This document shows, in pieces, positions 41,101 through 52,725 of a stretch of 64,000 bases of DNA (position 1 is its first letter; each line of letters opens with the position of its first letter). The notes below the pieces were generated by a model. That model did not search any database. It worked only from the letters and a program-made list of their open reading frames with translations, and was not told where the DNA came from. This DNA comes from Meghimatium bilineatum (taxonomy: Eukaryota > Mollusca > Gastropoda > Stylommatophora > Philomycidae). The stretch is taken from positions 31,192,127 through 31,256,126 of the forward strand of contig CM067298.1 in the NCBI GenBank assembly GCA_034231615.1. The letters run 5' to 3'. Position numbers and translations under genes: made by a program.

Positions 41101-41193
41101 GTTTACCTCATTTTGCGTTACTATTTGTTCATTAGGTTACTGCGGCACCATCCACTTTGTCGGACACCCTCTGACCATTTGGTTATTTATATT
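38134..41193 (-). mobile_element. Penelope-like element with 1.24-kb inverted arms (fold-back 3)
   Basis: A 3060-bp insertion between perfect 12-bp duplications GGAGATACATAT (38122-38133 and 41194-41205). The inverted arms 38132-39367 and 39887-41124 are nearly identical: predicted peptides of 180, 103, 66 and 74 residues recur unchanged on opposite strands. The 519-bp centre carries the GIY-YIG ORF end. Arm order from the outside: PLE terminus with CTTGAAAAAGGTTC (40982), captured RTE 3' end (38500-38690), C/G-rich tract, then a TATGTG/ATGAATGTT low-complexity region. The right end has 69 bp beyond the arm. Confidence 0.92.
39535..39897 (-). pseudogene. PLE GIY-YIG endonuclease domain (C-terminal ORF piece)
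   Basis: A 120-residue minus-strand ORF: NLIYSIICKRCDMKYIGETG RRLADRFAEHLRD is the GIY-YIG core (LIY...YIG pair, conserved Arg and His), followed by NHRDSPVANHF, an LEYRLI block holding a Glu in the expected place, and GMNINHRFV at the C-terminus. In Penelope-type elements this domain follows the RT and is thought to cut target DNA. The RT is absent; the first ~4 codons lie in the inverted arm, so the ORF start is accidental. Confidence 0.9.
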
Positions 41194-41205
41194 GGAGATA
41201 CATAT

Positions 41206-41629
41206 GCTCTGGATTGCTGGTCAGCAAAGTATTAATCATTCAAATTGTCATGCTAGTGTATAAATATTACAAAGTGAACCTGACAAAATGTTTAATTGTT
41301 TTTTGTTCATTTATATTTATTGCTCGGTGCAACTATAGCTGCCTCAGTACAAATTGCAAGTTAAGATCAACTGTTAATACTATCCTTTTTTCCCCCACAA
41401 ATATTAAAAAATACTTTCTCTGATATTATTATACAAACTCATAAACAAGGACATAACTCGTAGCTGAATTTCCTAAAGTGGATGTAACAAATGATCATTA
41501 TCATGTGTGATAGATAAATTACAACACAACAATATTCTAGTACAGACTTGACCGTGTTAGTTCAGTTACATAGCTGTAAGATTGCATTGTATTATTTACA
41601 TCATGATGTTTGTGACTGGGCTATGAGAA
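41206..41629. other. no feature recognised
   Basis: AT-rich spacer; nothing coding seen. Confidence 0.5.
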
Positions 41630-42475
41630 AAAGCACATCCAACACAAATTTAGGAATCAAATGGATAAATAAAACAACATTAGAAGACCTGGATTTTGCC
41701 GATGATCTTGTACTATTGAGTGGAAACCATCAAAATGCACAAACAAAAACTGATAGATTAAAACTCATTGCAGGACAAATAGGTCACCAAATCAATTCAG
41801 CAAAAACAAAAATTATTGACTTCACCAATTCACCTAATGAAATTACTTTAAATGGACGACAACTTGAAAAAGTACACAAATTCTCCTATCTAGGAAGCAA
41901 ATTAACACTCGACGGTGATGTCATGCCAGAAATTACAACTCGCATTGCCCTAGCATCAAGTGCATTTAACAGACTGTCTAATATCTGGAAGTCAAAGTCA
42001 ATCAGTACACGCACGAAAATGCGCTTATTTAATTCCTGCGTTATTCCGGTGCTATCATATGGATGTGAGAGCTGGAAAAGCTCTTTATCTTCAGAAAAGA
42101 AATTACTGAGTTTCGAGAACAAATGTCTTCATAGGATAACTAACACCCATTGGAGTGAATTCAGATCGAATGATAAAATCAGAGAAGAGACACATCAAAA
42201 TTTCATCACAGATGTTATCAGAAAACGCTGTTGGTCCTACATTGGGCATGTCCTACGCGCAAACACCAACAGAATACACCACCAATCTCTTGAATGGATA
42301 CCTACAGGCAAAAGAGCAAGGGTAGACCAAAAGAAACACTCAGAAGAACAATACTTAGAGGAAGTAAAACAACCAATATCCATACTATTCAAGAACTACA
42401 CAGACAGAATTGGAGAGATCTGATCTCTGCCCTATGCGCTAACTTCAGCGCAAAAGGAAAATGAGATGAGTTTGT
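41630..42475 (+). mobile_element. non-LTR LINE, C-terminal half of RT ORF, mostly intact
   Basis: An open frame to 42423 contains the catalytic LEDLDFADDLVLLSGN box, GHQINSAKTKIIDF, KFSYLGSKLTLDGD, KMRLFNSCVIPVLSYGCESW and SYIGHVLRANTNRIHHQSLEW (split). A frameshift near 42310 separates the terminal ISALCANFSAKGK-like end. It is 5'-truncated just before FADD. The long open frame suggests a relatively recent copy. It belongs to the RTE-like group by motif order; exact clade uncertain. Confidence 0.85.
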
Positions 42476-43570
42476 GATAGTGCACAATGAAAAGGTTTGT
42501 GAGGTAAGAAGATGATTGCTTGTGGTTTGTTTGAGAACCCCAGGAATTACGAGCGATTAGCTCTTCCTATGTACAATGGAGAGGTTTCAGAGCTTTATTT
42601 CATACCCAAGAGACTTCGTTTTTCGGGTTCATTTCTTCAGTATTAGCAGTGTTGGGCAATGGCGATGGTCAAATAGGACTCAGAGTGGATACACCTTCCT
42701 AGACAAGGTGCTGCTTTGCCAAACACGTCAGGGGTCTGGAATTTGACCTGTGCATTTCTCACGCACTCGCCTCGTCCGCTTGAGATGGCCTTCCAATCCA
42801 TTGCAAGGAGTAGTCTGTGTATTTTGATTCATCGCCATTGCATATATTACCCAAAGAGGTAGGTAAAATACGAAACTCTGACAAGGAGCTTCACAGTGGT
42901 CCCTTGGGTACTCAACCCAATTCTCTCTGTATGAGCTGTGTTAGGCAACGACCAACAATCGAGTTGGGCTAGCTTTGCAGTGTCGTTAAAGACTTGAGCC
43001 ACCTCTACGTTGCCCCCATTGTCCAGATTCTGTCTCAAAACTGCTTCGGTCAGACATTTTAACAATGCACTCCCTGACATTTGTTCAATGCGTGTCCTTT
43101 GTGCAGTGGGGAACCGTATTCAAAGCTTTCTTCCATACCCAGGATTGCTTACACTTGTCGGTCTCGTGCTGGACCATTATAGCTTCATTGCCACTGAATA
43201 GACTCATGTACACTATGCTGCCCTCTAGTGTGTATTACCTTTTCCAGATTCGGTGTGTACTCTTAAGATCACCGTATGTTAGGGACATTAACATTGGTCG
43301 CCCCTCCAATGTTTCTGCTTTTTAAGCCATGCATATGTTGGATGTAATGGTGTAGATATTTGTGAGATATTACTGTCTCTCTGCAGGATATTCTAATTCC
43401 ATCTACAGCAACCTCATCCATGGACGTGAGCCTAAAATTGTTAGCCAGGAATACAGCAAGAGCAGCTGTATTTCTGTTTCCAGGGTGCGCCATGAGGATG
43501 TACTTTTAGGATCTTGGTTTTCTGCTAACCCTGAGTCCACACGAGAGCAATGTGAGACCTTTTGCACCCC
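42476..43570. repeat. dispersed repeat (TTTATTTCATACCC family) and unrecognised sequence
   Basis: 42540-42640 matches 29040-29160. 43125-43165 repeats a related AAGCTTTCTTCCATACCCAG block. The rest, about 42640-43570, is more GC-rich than its surroundings and unrecognised; short ORFs here show no domain. Confidence 0.5.
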
Positions 43571-43722
43571 AGGTGATTGCTTGATTGGTTGTTCACCAGG
43601 TAAGAAGATGATTGCTTGACTGGTTGTTTACCAGGTAAGAAGATGATTGCTTGACTGGTTGTTTACCAGGCAAGAAGATGATTGTTTGACTGGTTGTTTA
43701 GCAGGCAAGAAGATGGCTTGAC
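43571..43722 (+). repeat. 35-bp tandem repeat, about 4 copies
   Basis: Unit contains CAGGTAAGAAGATGATTGCT and TGACTGGTTGTTTAC. A single related unit lies at 42503-42530. Confidence 0.93.
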
Positions 43723-44840
43723 GATAACATTCATAGCGCAAGATAATAATTATTCAAAGATTATGGTAATTACACTGAAAAGATGATTGAAGATTAAATT
43801 TAGGATAAACATAGCAAATCATTTATTCTTGATGGAATACCGGTAAATAATAAGAACAACACTTTCGACCAGTGATTCTCAATCTATTTAGTCTTATATC
43901 TCCTCTTTACAATATTTCAGCATGTAATTTCCCCTCTTGTCATGCTCTTCCCCCTACCCCAGTTGCTGCTTTTCCAACATTGACTAATTTAAAAGGGTAG
44001 CATATCTGAAATCACCAGAGCTGATAGAATTTATGATAAAGAATAAAATATTAAGGTAACCTTGAAAAACATGAATTCAGCTCAACCAATGTGACAAATC
44101 TAGCCTTGAAATGCAACTGAGGCTCCAACCCATACGCTTAAAGACAAGTGTGAATATGATAAACCATCATTCACCTGAGGAAATACAATATAAATAGCAT
44201 ATCGGAACATCAGAGAATAATAGAACTGGACATGACTAGTGTTGAGTCCAAAAAATCAGTTACCACATGCTGAAGGACATACTGAATTGAAAATTAGAGC
44301 ACCAATGGCAATGTCCAAAGTTCCATGATTATAATCTGACTAGGGGTAAAAGGGCAATGTACTTCTCTGGAAAGATCCAAAGATCGCATCATAAATATTT
44401 GAATGGAACTTTTAAGTTAAAACAGTCTTGGATGGAAGTAGGGCAGAGTAATGACTGGAATGACTTCTCTGCTATAGTACTGGTTTGTAATCGGGAATCA
44501 TTATCTAGTCAGTCATGGCTGAAGAAACTTATGATGACAAACTCCATACTGATTTAGGTTAGAAATTATTTTAGGATCTGGTGGATTAAAGACTTACTTT
44601 AGTGAGACACATATCTTTCAACCATAACCTTGATTCCACTTTGGTTATAACAGGTCTATTTAAATATTTGATCAACATTAATCACTTCTGATTAATTTAG
44701 ATAAGATAAAAAATACAAGTTACCGGTACATTTCAGTGTCAAAAATAGATTCTCATAAATCTTAATATTGTCTAGTCATTGGTTATAAATATACTCCTTG
44801 TTGATGCATTTTGTATACATATATGTGTTTACATTTAATT
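43723..44840. other. no gene recognised
   Basis: 43870-43990 resembles 1735-1830 (dispersed repeat). Otherwise nothing identified. Confidence 0.5.
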
Positions 44841-44900
44841 CATGAGAGTAGATTACATGAGAGTAGATTACATGAGAGTAGATTACATGAGAGTAGATTA
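44841..44900 (+). repeat. 15-bp tandem repeat, 4 perfect copies
   Basis: CATGAGAGTAGATTA repeated four times without change, followed by a degenerate CATGTGAG. Confidence 0.98.
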
Positions 44901-45900
44901 CATGTGAGAATCTTTTAAAAGTGTTGATGTTAAATTTCATAAGCTTTATTAGTTCAATTTTTAAATTTGTGATCATAATTCTTGTTCTGTACGGATATAA
45001 TATTGATAATATCTAGTTTGTACTTGTTTTGAGAAGTAATTTTTTTATTCACATTCCACATTATAGTGACCAATTTACCAGTTTTATTTGAAGAATGAGG
45101 TTTTTAATTTTTTTGGTACCATGTGCAGCTTCAGTTGTGTTTTGTGTAAGCATAGTAGCTTAACTCTTTCTTGATCAATTATTGATATATTGGTTAAACT
45201 CTACAGGACCAATCAATACTCAATATATCAGTTAGGGTTTATTTCAATCATACTTTGATCAATTTATATTTCATTGTTTGCTAATACTGGATGTTATGCT
45301 AACCAAATTCTTAACTGCTACATGCGAGAATATCTCCACTGCCTATTTCAACAAAGCAATCACTTTTTATTTTGAAGTTAAAAAAACATCTTTAAAATGT
45401 GTTATTTATTTCTGAGAAATAATGACAATGCCTACTGCTTCTAGACAGTGTAGAACAAGCTATTGTTCTTATTCATATCTTCTTTAGAGATGGAATATTG
45501 CAGTAGCATACTTATAGTTATGACTGACTCAATTACAAAAAGATTAAAGGTCTGGATTAGTTTAGGTAATTTTGATGCTGGTTGTTTACAGTCAGAAGCT
45601 ACCATCTCTGAAACATCATAGAGCAGTGATGACAACTATTTAGGACAATAGAATAGTTAATTTCAAACTAGTGGAAGTGATATATCTGCAAGATGTATTT
45701 TATGGAATGCAATTCAAAAAAGGACAGTTGTAGTAAGTAAACAAGTGCTTGTAAATAATTAAGTGGTGAAGATGGTGATTTTTAATGTTTCATTTTCTTC
45801 TGACATTATAGAGAAGAATGTATGTAACATCAACATTTTTGAATATAAATGCATTAAATAAATTGTATATGTGCTACAATTAAATTCCCTATTGTAAAAT
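44901..45900. other. no feature recognised
   Basis: AT-rich, no coding or repeat signal recognised. Confidence 0.5.
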
Positions 45901-46350
45901 GTCAGTCTGCAAACAATACAATATGAGATTAAAAACATCAAAAACAGAAACTATGAAAATATGCAGAGCAACAGAATAGCTAAATGTGTATGTTAGCGGC
46001 ACAAACCTAAAACAAATAACAGAATTTAAATATATAGGAAGCATTTTTACAGAAGACGGCAAAATTGACAAAGAAATTTAGATGAAGTACCAAAATGCAA
46101 ACACTGTAATAGTAAAGCAAAAAACTGTCACAGATGCTTAAAAACCCTGCGATCAACATGGCAATCAGATGACAGATAATAAACACTATCTTTATTCCAA
46201 TGTTATGTTACCAGTGTCAGGCATGGCTCCTGATAAAAACACTCATGAGAAAGATTACATTATGTGAGATGAAATGCCTGAGAAAGGCTATAAACTTCAC
46301 CAGATGAGACTGAATGAGACATGAAAACATCAGAAAGATAGTACAGACGA
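45900..46350 (+). mobile_element. RTE-like LINE fragment, decayed
   Basis: Reads RLKTSKTETMKICRATE-like then QITEFKYIGSIFTEDGKIDK, equivalent to the FKYLGSxxxxDG block of RTE ORFs. Then broken frames. It ends before an (AAT)n stretch at about 46420. Confidence 0.75.
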
Positions 46351-46489
46351 TATCATGCAAACAATATATGATGATGATGTTCGTCCGTCGTAATTGACGA
46401 TGACCAAAAACTCAACCATAATAATAATAATAAGTAATAAAAATAATAAAGTTAATAGTGCATTTTTAAATGACTAACAAGTCCAATGC

Positions 46490-46805
46490 GCACACAAAAT
46501 GTTCTTTTACAGAATTGACAATATTAGAGGGTGTCTATGTGAGGTTGAGATGTTTTTTTCTTTTCTACGTGCCCGCTTCTGTCTTGCAGTATCTTGTCTA
46601 GACTCCCGTTCTAATGCTGTAACGCCATGCTGTTCTATCCTGAGCGAGGCTCTCCCAAGCGCCTACGTTGATGTTAAGATGTTTCAGTGATGACTTGAGC
46701 ATATCTTTGAAGCGCTTTTTCTGTCCACCAGCTTTTCGAAATCCTGCCTTGAATGCTCCATAATATATTTGTTTTGGCAAACGCGAGTTCTCCATACGCA
46801 CAAGA
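46490..46805 (-). mobile_element. non-LTR LINE C-terminal fragment
   Basis: The minus strand reads RMENSRLPKQIYYGAFKAGF, GGQKKRFKDMLKSSLKHLNI and AWESLAQDRTAWRYSI, a conserved C-terminal block of LINE ORF2 (RMPKQxxYGEL...KKRFKDxLKxSL). Confidence 0.85.
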
Positions 46806-47100
46806 TGGCCTGCCTAATATATTGAGAGACAGTAGATCAACTGGTTCGGACACCTTACTTTAATGGAACCATCACAACCAGTCATAAAGGCCTACAACAG
46901 CGGAAAGAACAGCTACAAAACAAGAGAAATACCAAGAACAACAATGGGAAGATTCAATCAGAGAGATTGTTAAAAAACACTGCCTAACCATGCCAACCAC
47001 AACAAAGATGACCAAAGACAGAAAACTTCAACTCCCCACAATGCCTAATGGCACTTGTAAAACACAATAGATAGATAGACAGTAAAATAGCAGAAAAATT
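46806..47100 (+). mobile_element. LINE 3' tail with (ATAG)n
   Basis: Decayed C-terminal region opening DQLVRTPYFNGT, then CCCCACAATGCCTAATGGCA and an AATAGATAGATAGA tail. Convergent with the preceding fragment. Tail related to 34440-34500. Confidence 0.6.
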
Positions 47101-47264
47101 GATAGAAAAATTTTGGGGCCCAAAATCTGTATATATATGGAAAATCTGTACTAGTTGACACCTATGAAGATGTTGCAAGTTTTAGATATATTTTGGAATG
47201 AGATACAGAATGATCCTTCTAGACGTTGACAGATAAATCTGACGAGTGTCATATAGGTATAGTG

Positions 47265-48440
47265 TAAAGTGTGATACATTATCAGTATGAAATGAAAAGT
47301 GTGACACATTATCAGAAAGAAATGAAAAGTGTGGCACATTATCAGAAAGAAATGAACATTGTGACACATTATCAGAAAGAAATGAAAAGTGTGGCACATT
47401 ATCAGAAAGAAATGAAAAGTGTGGCACATTATCAGAAAGAAATGAACATTGTGACACATTATCAGAAAGAAATGAAAAGTGTGGCATATTATCAGAAAGA
47501 AATGAAAAGTGTGACATATTAGAAAGAAATGAAAAGTGTGACACATTATCAGAAAGAAATGAACATTGTGACACATTATCAGAAAGAAATGAAAAGTGTG
47601 GCACATTATCAGAAAGAAATGAACATTGTGACACATCAGAAAGAAATGAAAAGTGTGGCACATTATCAGAAAGAAATGAAAAGTGTGACATATTAGAAAG
47701 AAATGAAAAGTGTGACACATTATCAGAAAGAAATGAACATTGTGACACATTATCAGAAAGAAATGAAAAGTGTGGCACATTATCAGAAAGAAATGAAAAG
47801 TGTAGCACATTGTCAGAAAGATAATGAAAAGTGAGGCACATTATTAGAAAGAAATGCAAAGGTGTGACACATTATCAGAAAGAAATGAAAAGTGACATAT
47901 TATTAGAAAGAAATGAAAAGTGTGACACATTATTAGAAAGAAATTGAATGTCTGGCACATTATCAGATGAAATATATAGTCTGGCACATTATTGGACAGT
48001 ATACCTTTTAAGAAGAAAAGTAAAAATAAAATTATCAGAAATACCGGTAATGTAAGAATACATTATCAAAAAAAAAAATGAATAAATTATAAGAAAGAAA
48101 GTAAAGTACACGTTATTAAAAAAGTAAAGCATAATTAAAAGAAAGATAGTAAAGTACACATTATCAGTAAGGAAGTAAAGCATACAATGTCTGAAGTAAA
48201 AGTACACATTATCAGAAAGAGAGCAAAGTATACATTATCAGAAAGAAAGTATAGACGATTAGCAAGATAGTAAAGTATATATTATATCATAAAAATGTAT
48301 AAAGTATACATTATTTCAGAAAGAAAGTATAAAAAGTAGTATAAAAAGAAATAAAATAGTATAAAAAGAAAGTATAGTATACATTATAAGATAGAAATTA
48401 AAGTACACATTATAAGAAAGTAAGTAAGAATACATTGTCA
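47265..48440 (+). repeat. 30-bp minisatellite field
   Basis: Unit AAAAGTGTGACACATTATCA plus GAAAGAAATG, about 22 units to 47950 with two alternating versions (AAGTGTGGCAC and ACATTGTGACAC), some units shortened. From 48000 to 48440 it decays into AAAGTA-CACATTATCAGAAAG-type units. Open frames of up to 225 codons on the minus strand are by-products of the codon-multiple period. Confidence 0.95.
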
Positions 48441-49261
48441 TAATATTTGATGAGTTGTTTGAAAGTTTGAGTGTAATACATCAGAGAGACAGTGTACAGA
48501 ATGACCTATCAGAGAAAACTAAACATATGCTGAGTAGGATTTGGCGATTTTGTGATGTATTCAACAGCCAGGAATAACTACTCTGACCTCCCTAGTTTAA
48601 AGAAACAAGGGGAAATCACTTCGTCTGTTTTTGTTACAGGAAATCTGCACAAAGTATTTGTATTACAATTATATCTCATGTAACAATGTATTTTATATAT
48701 GAGACAATGATATCTCATGTAACAATGTATTTTATATATAAGTATGAGACATATATATGTTGTTCTTGCTAGTAATTATTCTCAGATGTGTGCTAACTGA
48801 TTGTATTGAGCTCTCCAAGTTGTTGTTTGCTATTTATGTTTTACTCTGTCCATCATATTAGTTTAATTTCAGCAGCATAATTTATGTTGCTACTTGATTT
48901 ATTTTCTTACTATTTACATTTATGTATACATTTTGCCTGTGCCTTTACTGTTTAACAAACATACATCCTATTTCATGTTACGCCTTTTTCTTCTCATTTA
49001 ACACATTCACTGCCAAACCTTTTTAATTCAAGTGTTTGACACTGCAGTGTCATTTATTTTTAGGTATGATGAGTTTTGCAAGTGATAGTTTTAGAAATTG
49101 TTAAAAATCAACCAATGACTTTACGGCATTGAAATTTGTAGAAAACATTCAGACAAAAATAAGCTTTCTAAAAATATTTATCTCAAGCTTTTATAAAAAA
49201 TATTGTATTTCCAATTATTTTATCAATGCAATAAAAAAAGTGTTGTTTGAGGGGGGGGGGG
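48441..49261. other. no gene recognised
   Basis: 48665-48740 duplicates a TCTCATGTAACAATGTATTT block. Poly-G at 49251-49264. Otherwise unrecognised. Confidence 0.5.
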
Positions 49262-49425
49262 GGGGCTATAGAAGGCAGAGGCCAACCAAGATATCGTTGG
49301 ACAAGAGATCTTCAGAAATGCATGCATATGTCACTAGAGGAAACAGGACAACTTGCCAGAGACATCCAGGATATCTGATTATAAGGAAGACTGTTTCTAG
49401 AAAGAATACATCACATGACTAACAA
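49262..49425 (+). mobile_element. LINE 3' end fragment
   Basis: After frame correction it reads RPRYRWTRDLQKCMHMSLEE-like, ARDIQD and RKNTSHD, similar to the end of the BovB-like copy at 14330. Confidence 0.6.
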
Positions 49426-50515
49426 TGAAAGTGATATGCTCCTGTTTTTGAAGTGGATGTCCATCACTTGATCTTGGACCCATAGATTGATTTCAAATCA
49501 CACTATGACCGTCATTACTTGAATTATAATATTTTTTCATCTGATTCTAAGTTAGTTTTATCTGCAGTTATTTCTCGCTAATAAGTCGACTAGGTACTAT
49601 CAGGTACATTTTACATTTTGAAGTGTTGTTTAAAAGCAGAAATAAAATAATTAAATTTTCAATTATTGGCATTGAATCAATCAAATAACTGGCTCTGTCA
49701 TTTTGGAATGATATTTGTAATAAACAGTAAGTCCAGTACAGAATTAAAACAGTGTAGAGTCTGAAAAATTTCCCATGAAAAGTCATATTCATAGAGGACA
49801 AGTGAACCGTGACAGTGAAAGGGACTTATTGCTATGATGACAAGTTGTCAACGGTCGTGAAAATATTAAATTCTCTATCTTTTACTTATTTTAATTTTTC
49901 TCAATGATCGATCTTATTATAACTTTATACATTTCTATTCATTATAGTTCTAGTTGTCATTCTTTTTATAATACCATGCAAAGAAAAAATTCCTTTTAAC
50001 ATCATTTAAGTGTACAGATTTGACCCTTTTTTTTCTATGATCAATTGGACAGTAGGGTGAGATGGTCAGTATCTGATCAATGACTTTATTTCACATGTTT
50101 TTATACACATTGTTTAGGCTATTACACTGTGGCCAATGTGGCATATATTCACACTTAAGAGCTAAACCATTGATCACAAAACTATGAAAGCAGTACACTA
50201 TCATAGCTCACAATAATTATATATATATATATATATATTATATATTATATTGCATGTCATTATTGATGTTTGTTCTTATTTACCTATTTTCGATGCAGAC
50301 AAAAATGGCGTCTTGACTACAAATCTTAATTTCACAGAATAGTATGTTGTCACAAAGAGACAACCAATCCACATGCACCATTCAAGTTGTGAGGTGAATC
50401 AGTGTCAGTTGAGCAAACCTAGTTCAAATCTCGACTACTACCTTCTGATTTTTTTCTGTAGAAAAATGTTTCCTAATTCTATTTTTAATTACCAAGTACT
50501 AGTCTGTTTAACTCA
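49426..50515. other. no gene recognised
   Basis: A short (TA)n at 50217-50250. About 50375-50440 has a B-box-like AGTTCAAATCTCG and may be a SINE end. Confidence 0.45.
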
Positions 50516-50632
50516 AAGTAGCTATAACATGCCATGAACAGGGTGGTCGTCTCAATGTTGCTGTAGCATGCCATGAGCAGGCTGGTCTTCTCAATGTAGC
50601 CGTGGCATGCCATGAGCAGGGTGATCTTCTAC
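50516..50632 (+). repeat. 39-bp tandem repeat, 3 copies
   Basis: CATGCCATGA recurs at 50528, 50567 and 50606, each followed by a GCAGG-TGGTCTTCT block. Confidence 0.93.
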
Positions 50633-51479
50633 TCTGGAGGTAAATATGCCATAACTTTGCCATTTTGATGCATTCTGCACACAAAATGGTTGGTGATTAT
50701 ATTCCAGTGATCTGGGATAGCTAACCCCACATCCAACCTCCTTTGTTGACTGTTCATTATTATTCATATATTTTAAGCTTTAGGATATTGCTCTAGTTTT
50801 TTTGTATAGCCCATCTATACAACTTTAGGGCAGTTCATTAATTATGTTTTTGTGTATGTGCAATTTTTAGAAAAATTTGAGTTTGATTTAATTCAAGACA
50901 AAATACTTTCTTGTTCTTCCTTTATGGTGTATTGCATAATCTTCTTCTTTGTAGTTTAATTACAGTTTTATATAGTCATCTATTGGTGAAACAAAATATT
51001 TGACAGATTTGTGAAGATCTTAGAATACATCACACAACAGTAAAAAAAATTCAGCAGGAAACCTAGAATCAAAGACCGACCCTTACCACTTACTTATCTC
51101 CATGGTGTAGTAGTTACGCCATTTACTTTGTGTTCATTAAGTTATAGGTTTAATACCAGACTGATGTTTTTTTTAACAAATGCATATGTTTAAGTTCTTG
51201 AGAGTTATTGGAGCTATGAAATATAATACTCTTGGCACACAGAGTCCTGCTCTGTTGCTGAAGTACATATGGGGAAATTTGTACAGTTGAGTCAATCCTT
51301 TATACCTTATAAGCCTTTATTGCAACAAAAAATATATGTACATGTAAATTAAGTCATTAAAACACACTCAAATAGTACTATCATTATCTGACTCATCTAT
51401 CAAGATCCAACATAGTCTATCTTCTGCAGCTGATGTTCATGAATTTGGTTTATTTTGCTATTATATAATTTTGACCTGT
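50633..51479. other. no gene; possible SINE
   Basis: 51105-51180 has an A-box-like GGTGTAGTAGTTACGCC and B-box-like AGGTTTAATACCAG, compatible with a tRNA-derived SINE. The rest is unrecognised. Confidence 0.45.
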
Positions 51480-51760
51480 ATCATAATTGTGCCCATGCAT
51501 GATACAGACATTGATATGGAATCATGGAAAGAGGGTGCCATGGAACATGTTGTATGGAAGGGACAGATAAAGAGTGTTATAAAGACACAGGAGAAAGTGT
51601 TAGCAGTTAGTTCAAGAGCTGCATGTCTAAGAAGACACACAATATCATGCAATAGTACAGGTGGGCCTTTGATTCCTTGTACATATGTGGAAGACTCTTT
51701 GTGGCTGAAATTGGTCTTGTGAGTCACATTCATCATCGCTATGGATCGTAGATTATATAT
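51480..51760 (+). mobile_element. LINE ORF2 C-terminal zinc-finger end
   Basis: ESWKEGAMEHVVWKGQIKSV-like, then after a frameshift near 51665 CYICGRLFVAEIGLVSHIHH-like reading (first Cys mutated). This CxxC...H...H end is the C-terminus of many LINE ORF2 proteins. Confidence 0.7.
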
Positions 51761-52285
51761 CTTTTAGCACAACAATAATACTATTGTATGGAAAGTTGTC
51801 TACCACCTTATTTTGACTAACTGCTGAAAATTTCACAAAACTTTGTAATACTTAGCCCATTGCCCCAGCCAGTGTAAATTCAAATCCTATTGACTTTGTA
51901 ACTTATTGGAATTAGACACAAGCTGAGGAAAGATGAAATTGATATTGTCTTTAAATATAATTGATTGCCACCCTTAGCATCAAATTTGAAGAGAAAAAAA
52001 CAATAACAGGAGGTTGCAAGCAAGACTAGACAGATTCAATAAGCCAGATAACTGTTACAATAAAAACACTTGCAAACCAGACTAGAACATATCCAACCAG
52101 TAACCTGTGTAATTATTTTCCCAAGCTTTCTCATAATATTTTTAAACTGAGACAATAATAAAATGAATTAAAGCTATATCCTTCTAATTTGAAATTTGTT
52201 ACATAAGCACACACTGAAATATTAGCAACGCACCAAAACTCAGGGACCAACAACTTAATACAACTTGGAAATAAAAATGGTCTGT
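51761..52285. other. no feature recognised
   Basis: Nothing identified. Confidence 0.5.
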
Positions 52286-52725
52286 TAGTAAATATTGTCT
52301 ATTGTCTTTCCCCAGGTGGTTTGTGATCCACTCTTGCCGTTAAGCTTAGGGGTGATTGGAGCTAGAGCTTGCATTCTAAAGCCAGATGTGTGGTCTTGGC
52401 TTTGCTATGACCATGTCTGTTCAGGATGTCCCTGACGTTTTCTATCCATCTTTTCCATGGTTTTCCTCTGGCTTTGTACCCTGATGTCATTTGGTTATAT
52501 GCTTGTATGGGAAACGTTTCGTGATGCATTCTCATAATGTGGCCAAACCACTTGATCTGTTCTCTCTCTTTGTAATCTGTACAAGATATTATACCTATTC
52601 ATTCCCTGATATATTCATTTCGCAATCTATCAAGCCTGGTGACCACGGCAGCTTTCCTCAAGCATTTCATCTCACATGTCACTATCTTTCTGTAATGTGA
52701 AGATGAGAGAGACCAGGTTTGGCGT
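52286..52725 (-). mobile_element. RTE-like LINE C-terminal fragment
   Basis: The minus strand reads VTCEMKCLRKAAVVTRLDRL, QIKWFGHIMRMHHETFPIQA and GKPWKRWIENVRDILNRHGH, in order, as in RTE ORF ends. A stop near 52590 and at the end. Confidence 0.85.

Noticed and set aside
42640..43570. Possible host exons in the more GC-rich stretch
   Set aside because: Short ORFs on both strands show no domain and no consistent splice-phase chain.
47151..47859. 219- and 225-codon minus-strand ORFs
   Set aside because: Two frames of the same 30-bp tandem repeat are open because the period is a multiple of three; repetitive peptides with no homology.
47265..47950. Possible CRISPR-like array
   Set aside because: Units are contiguous with no unique spacers, and the context is animal DNA; it is a minisatellite.
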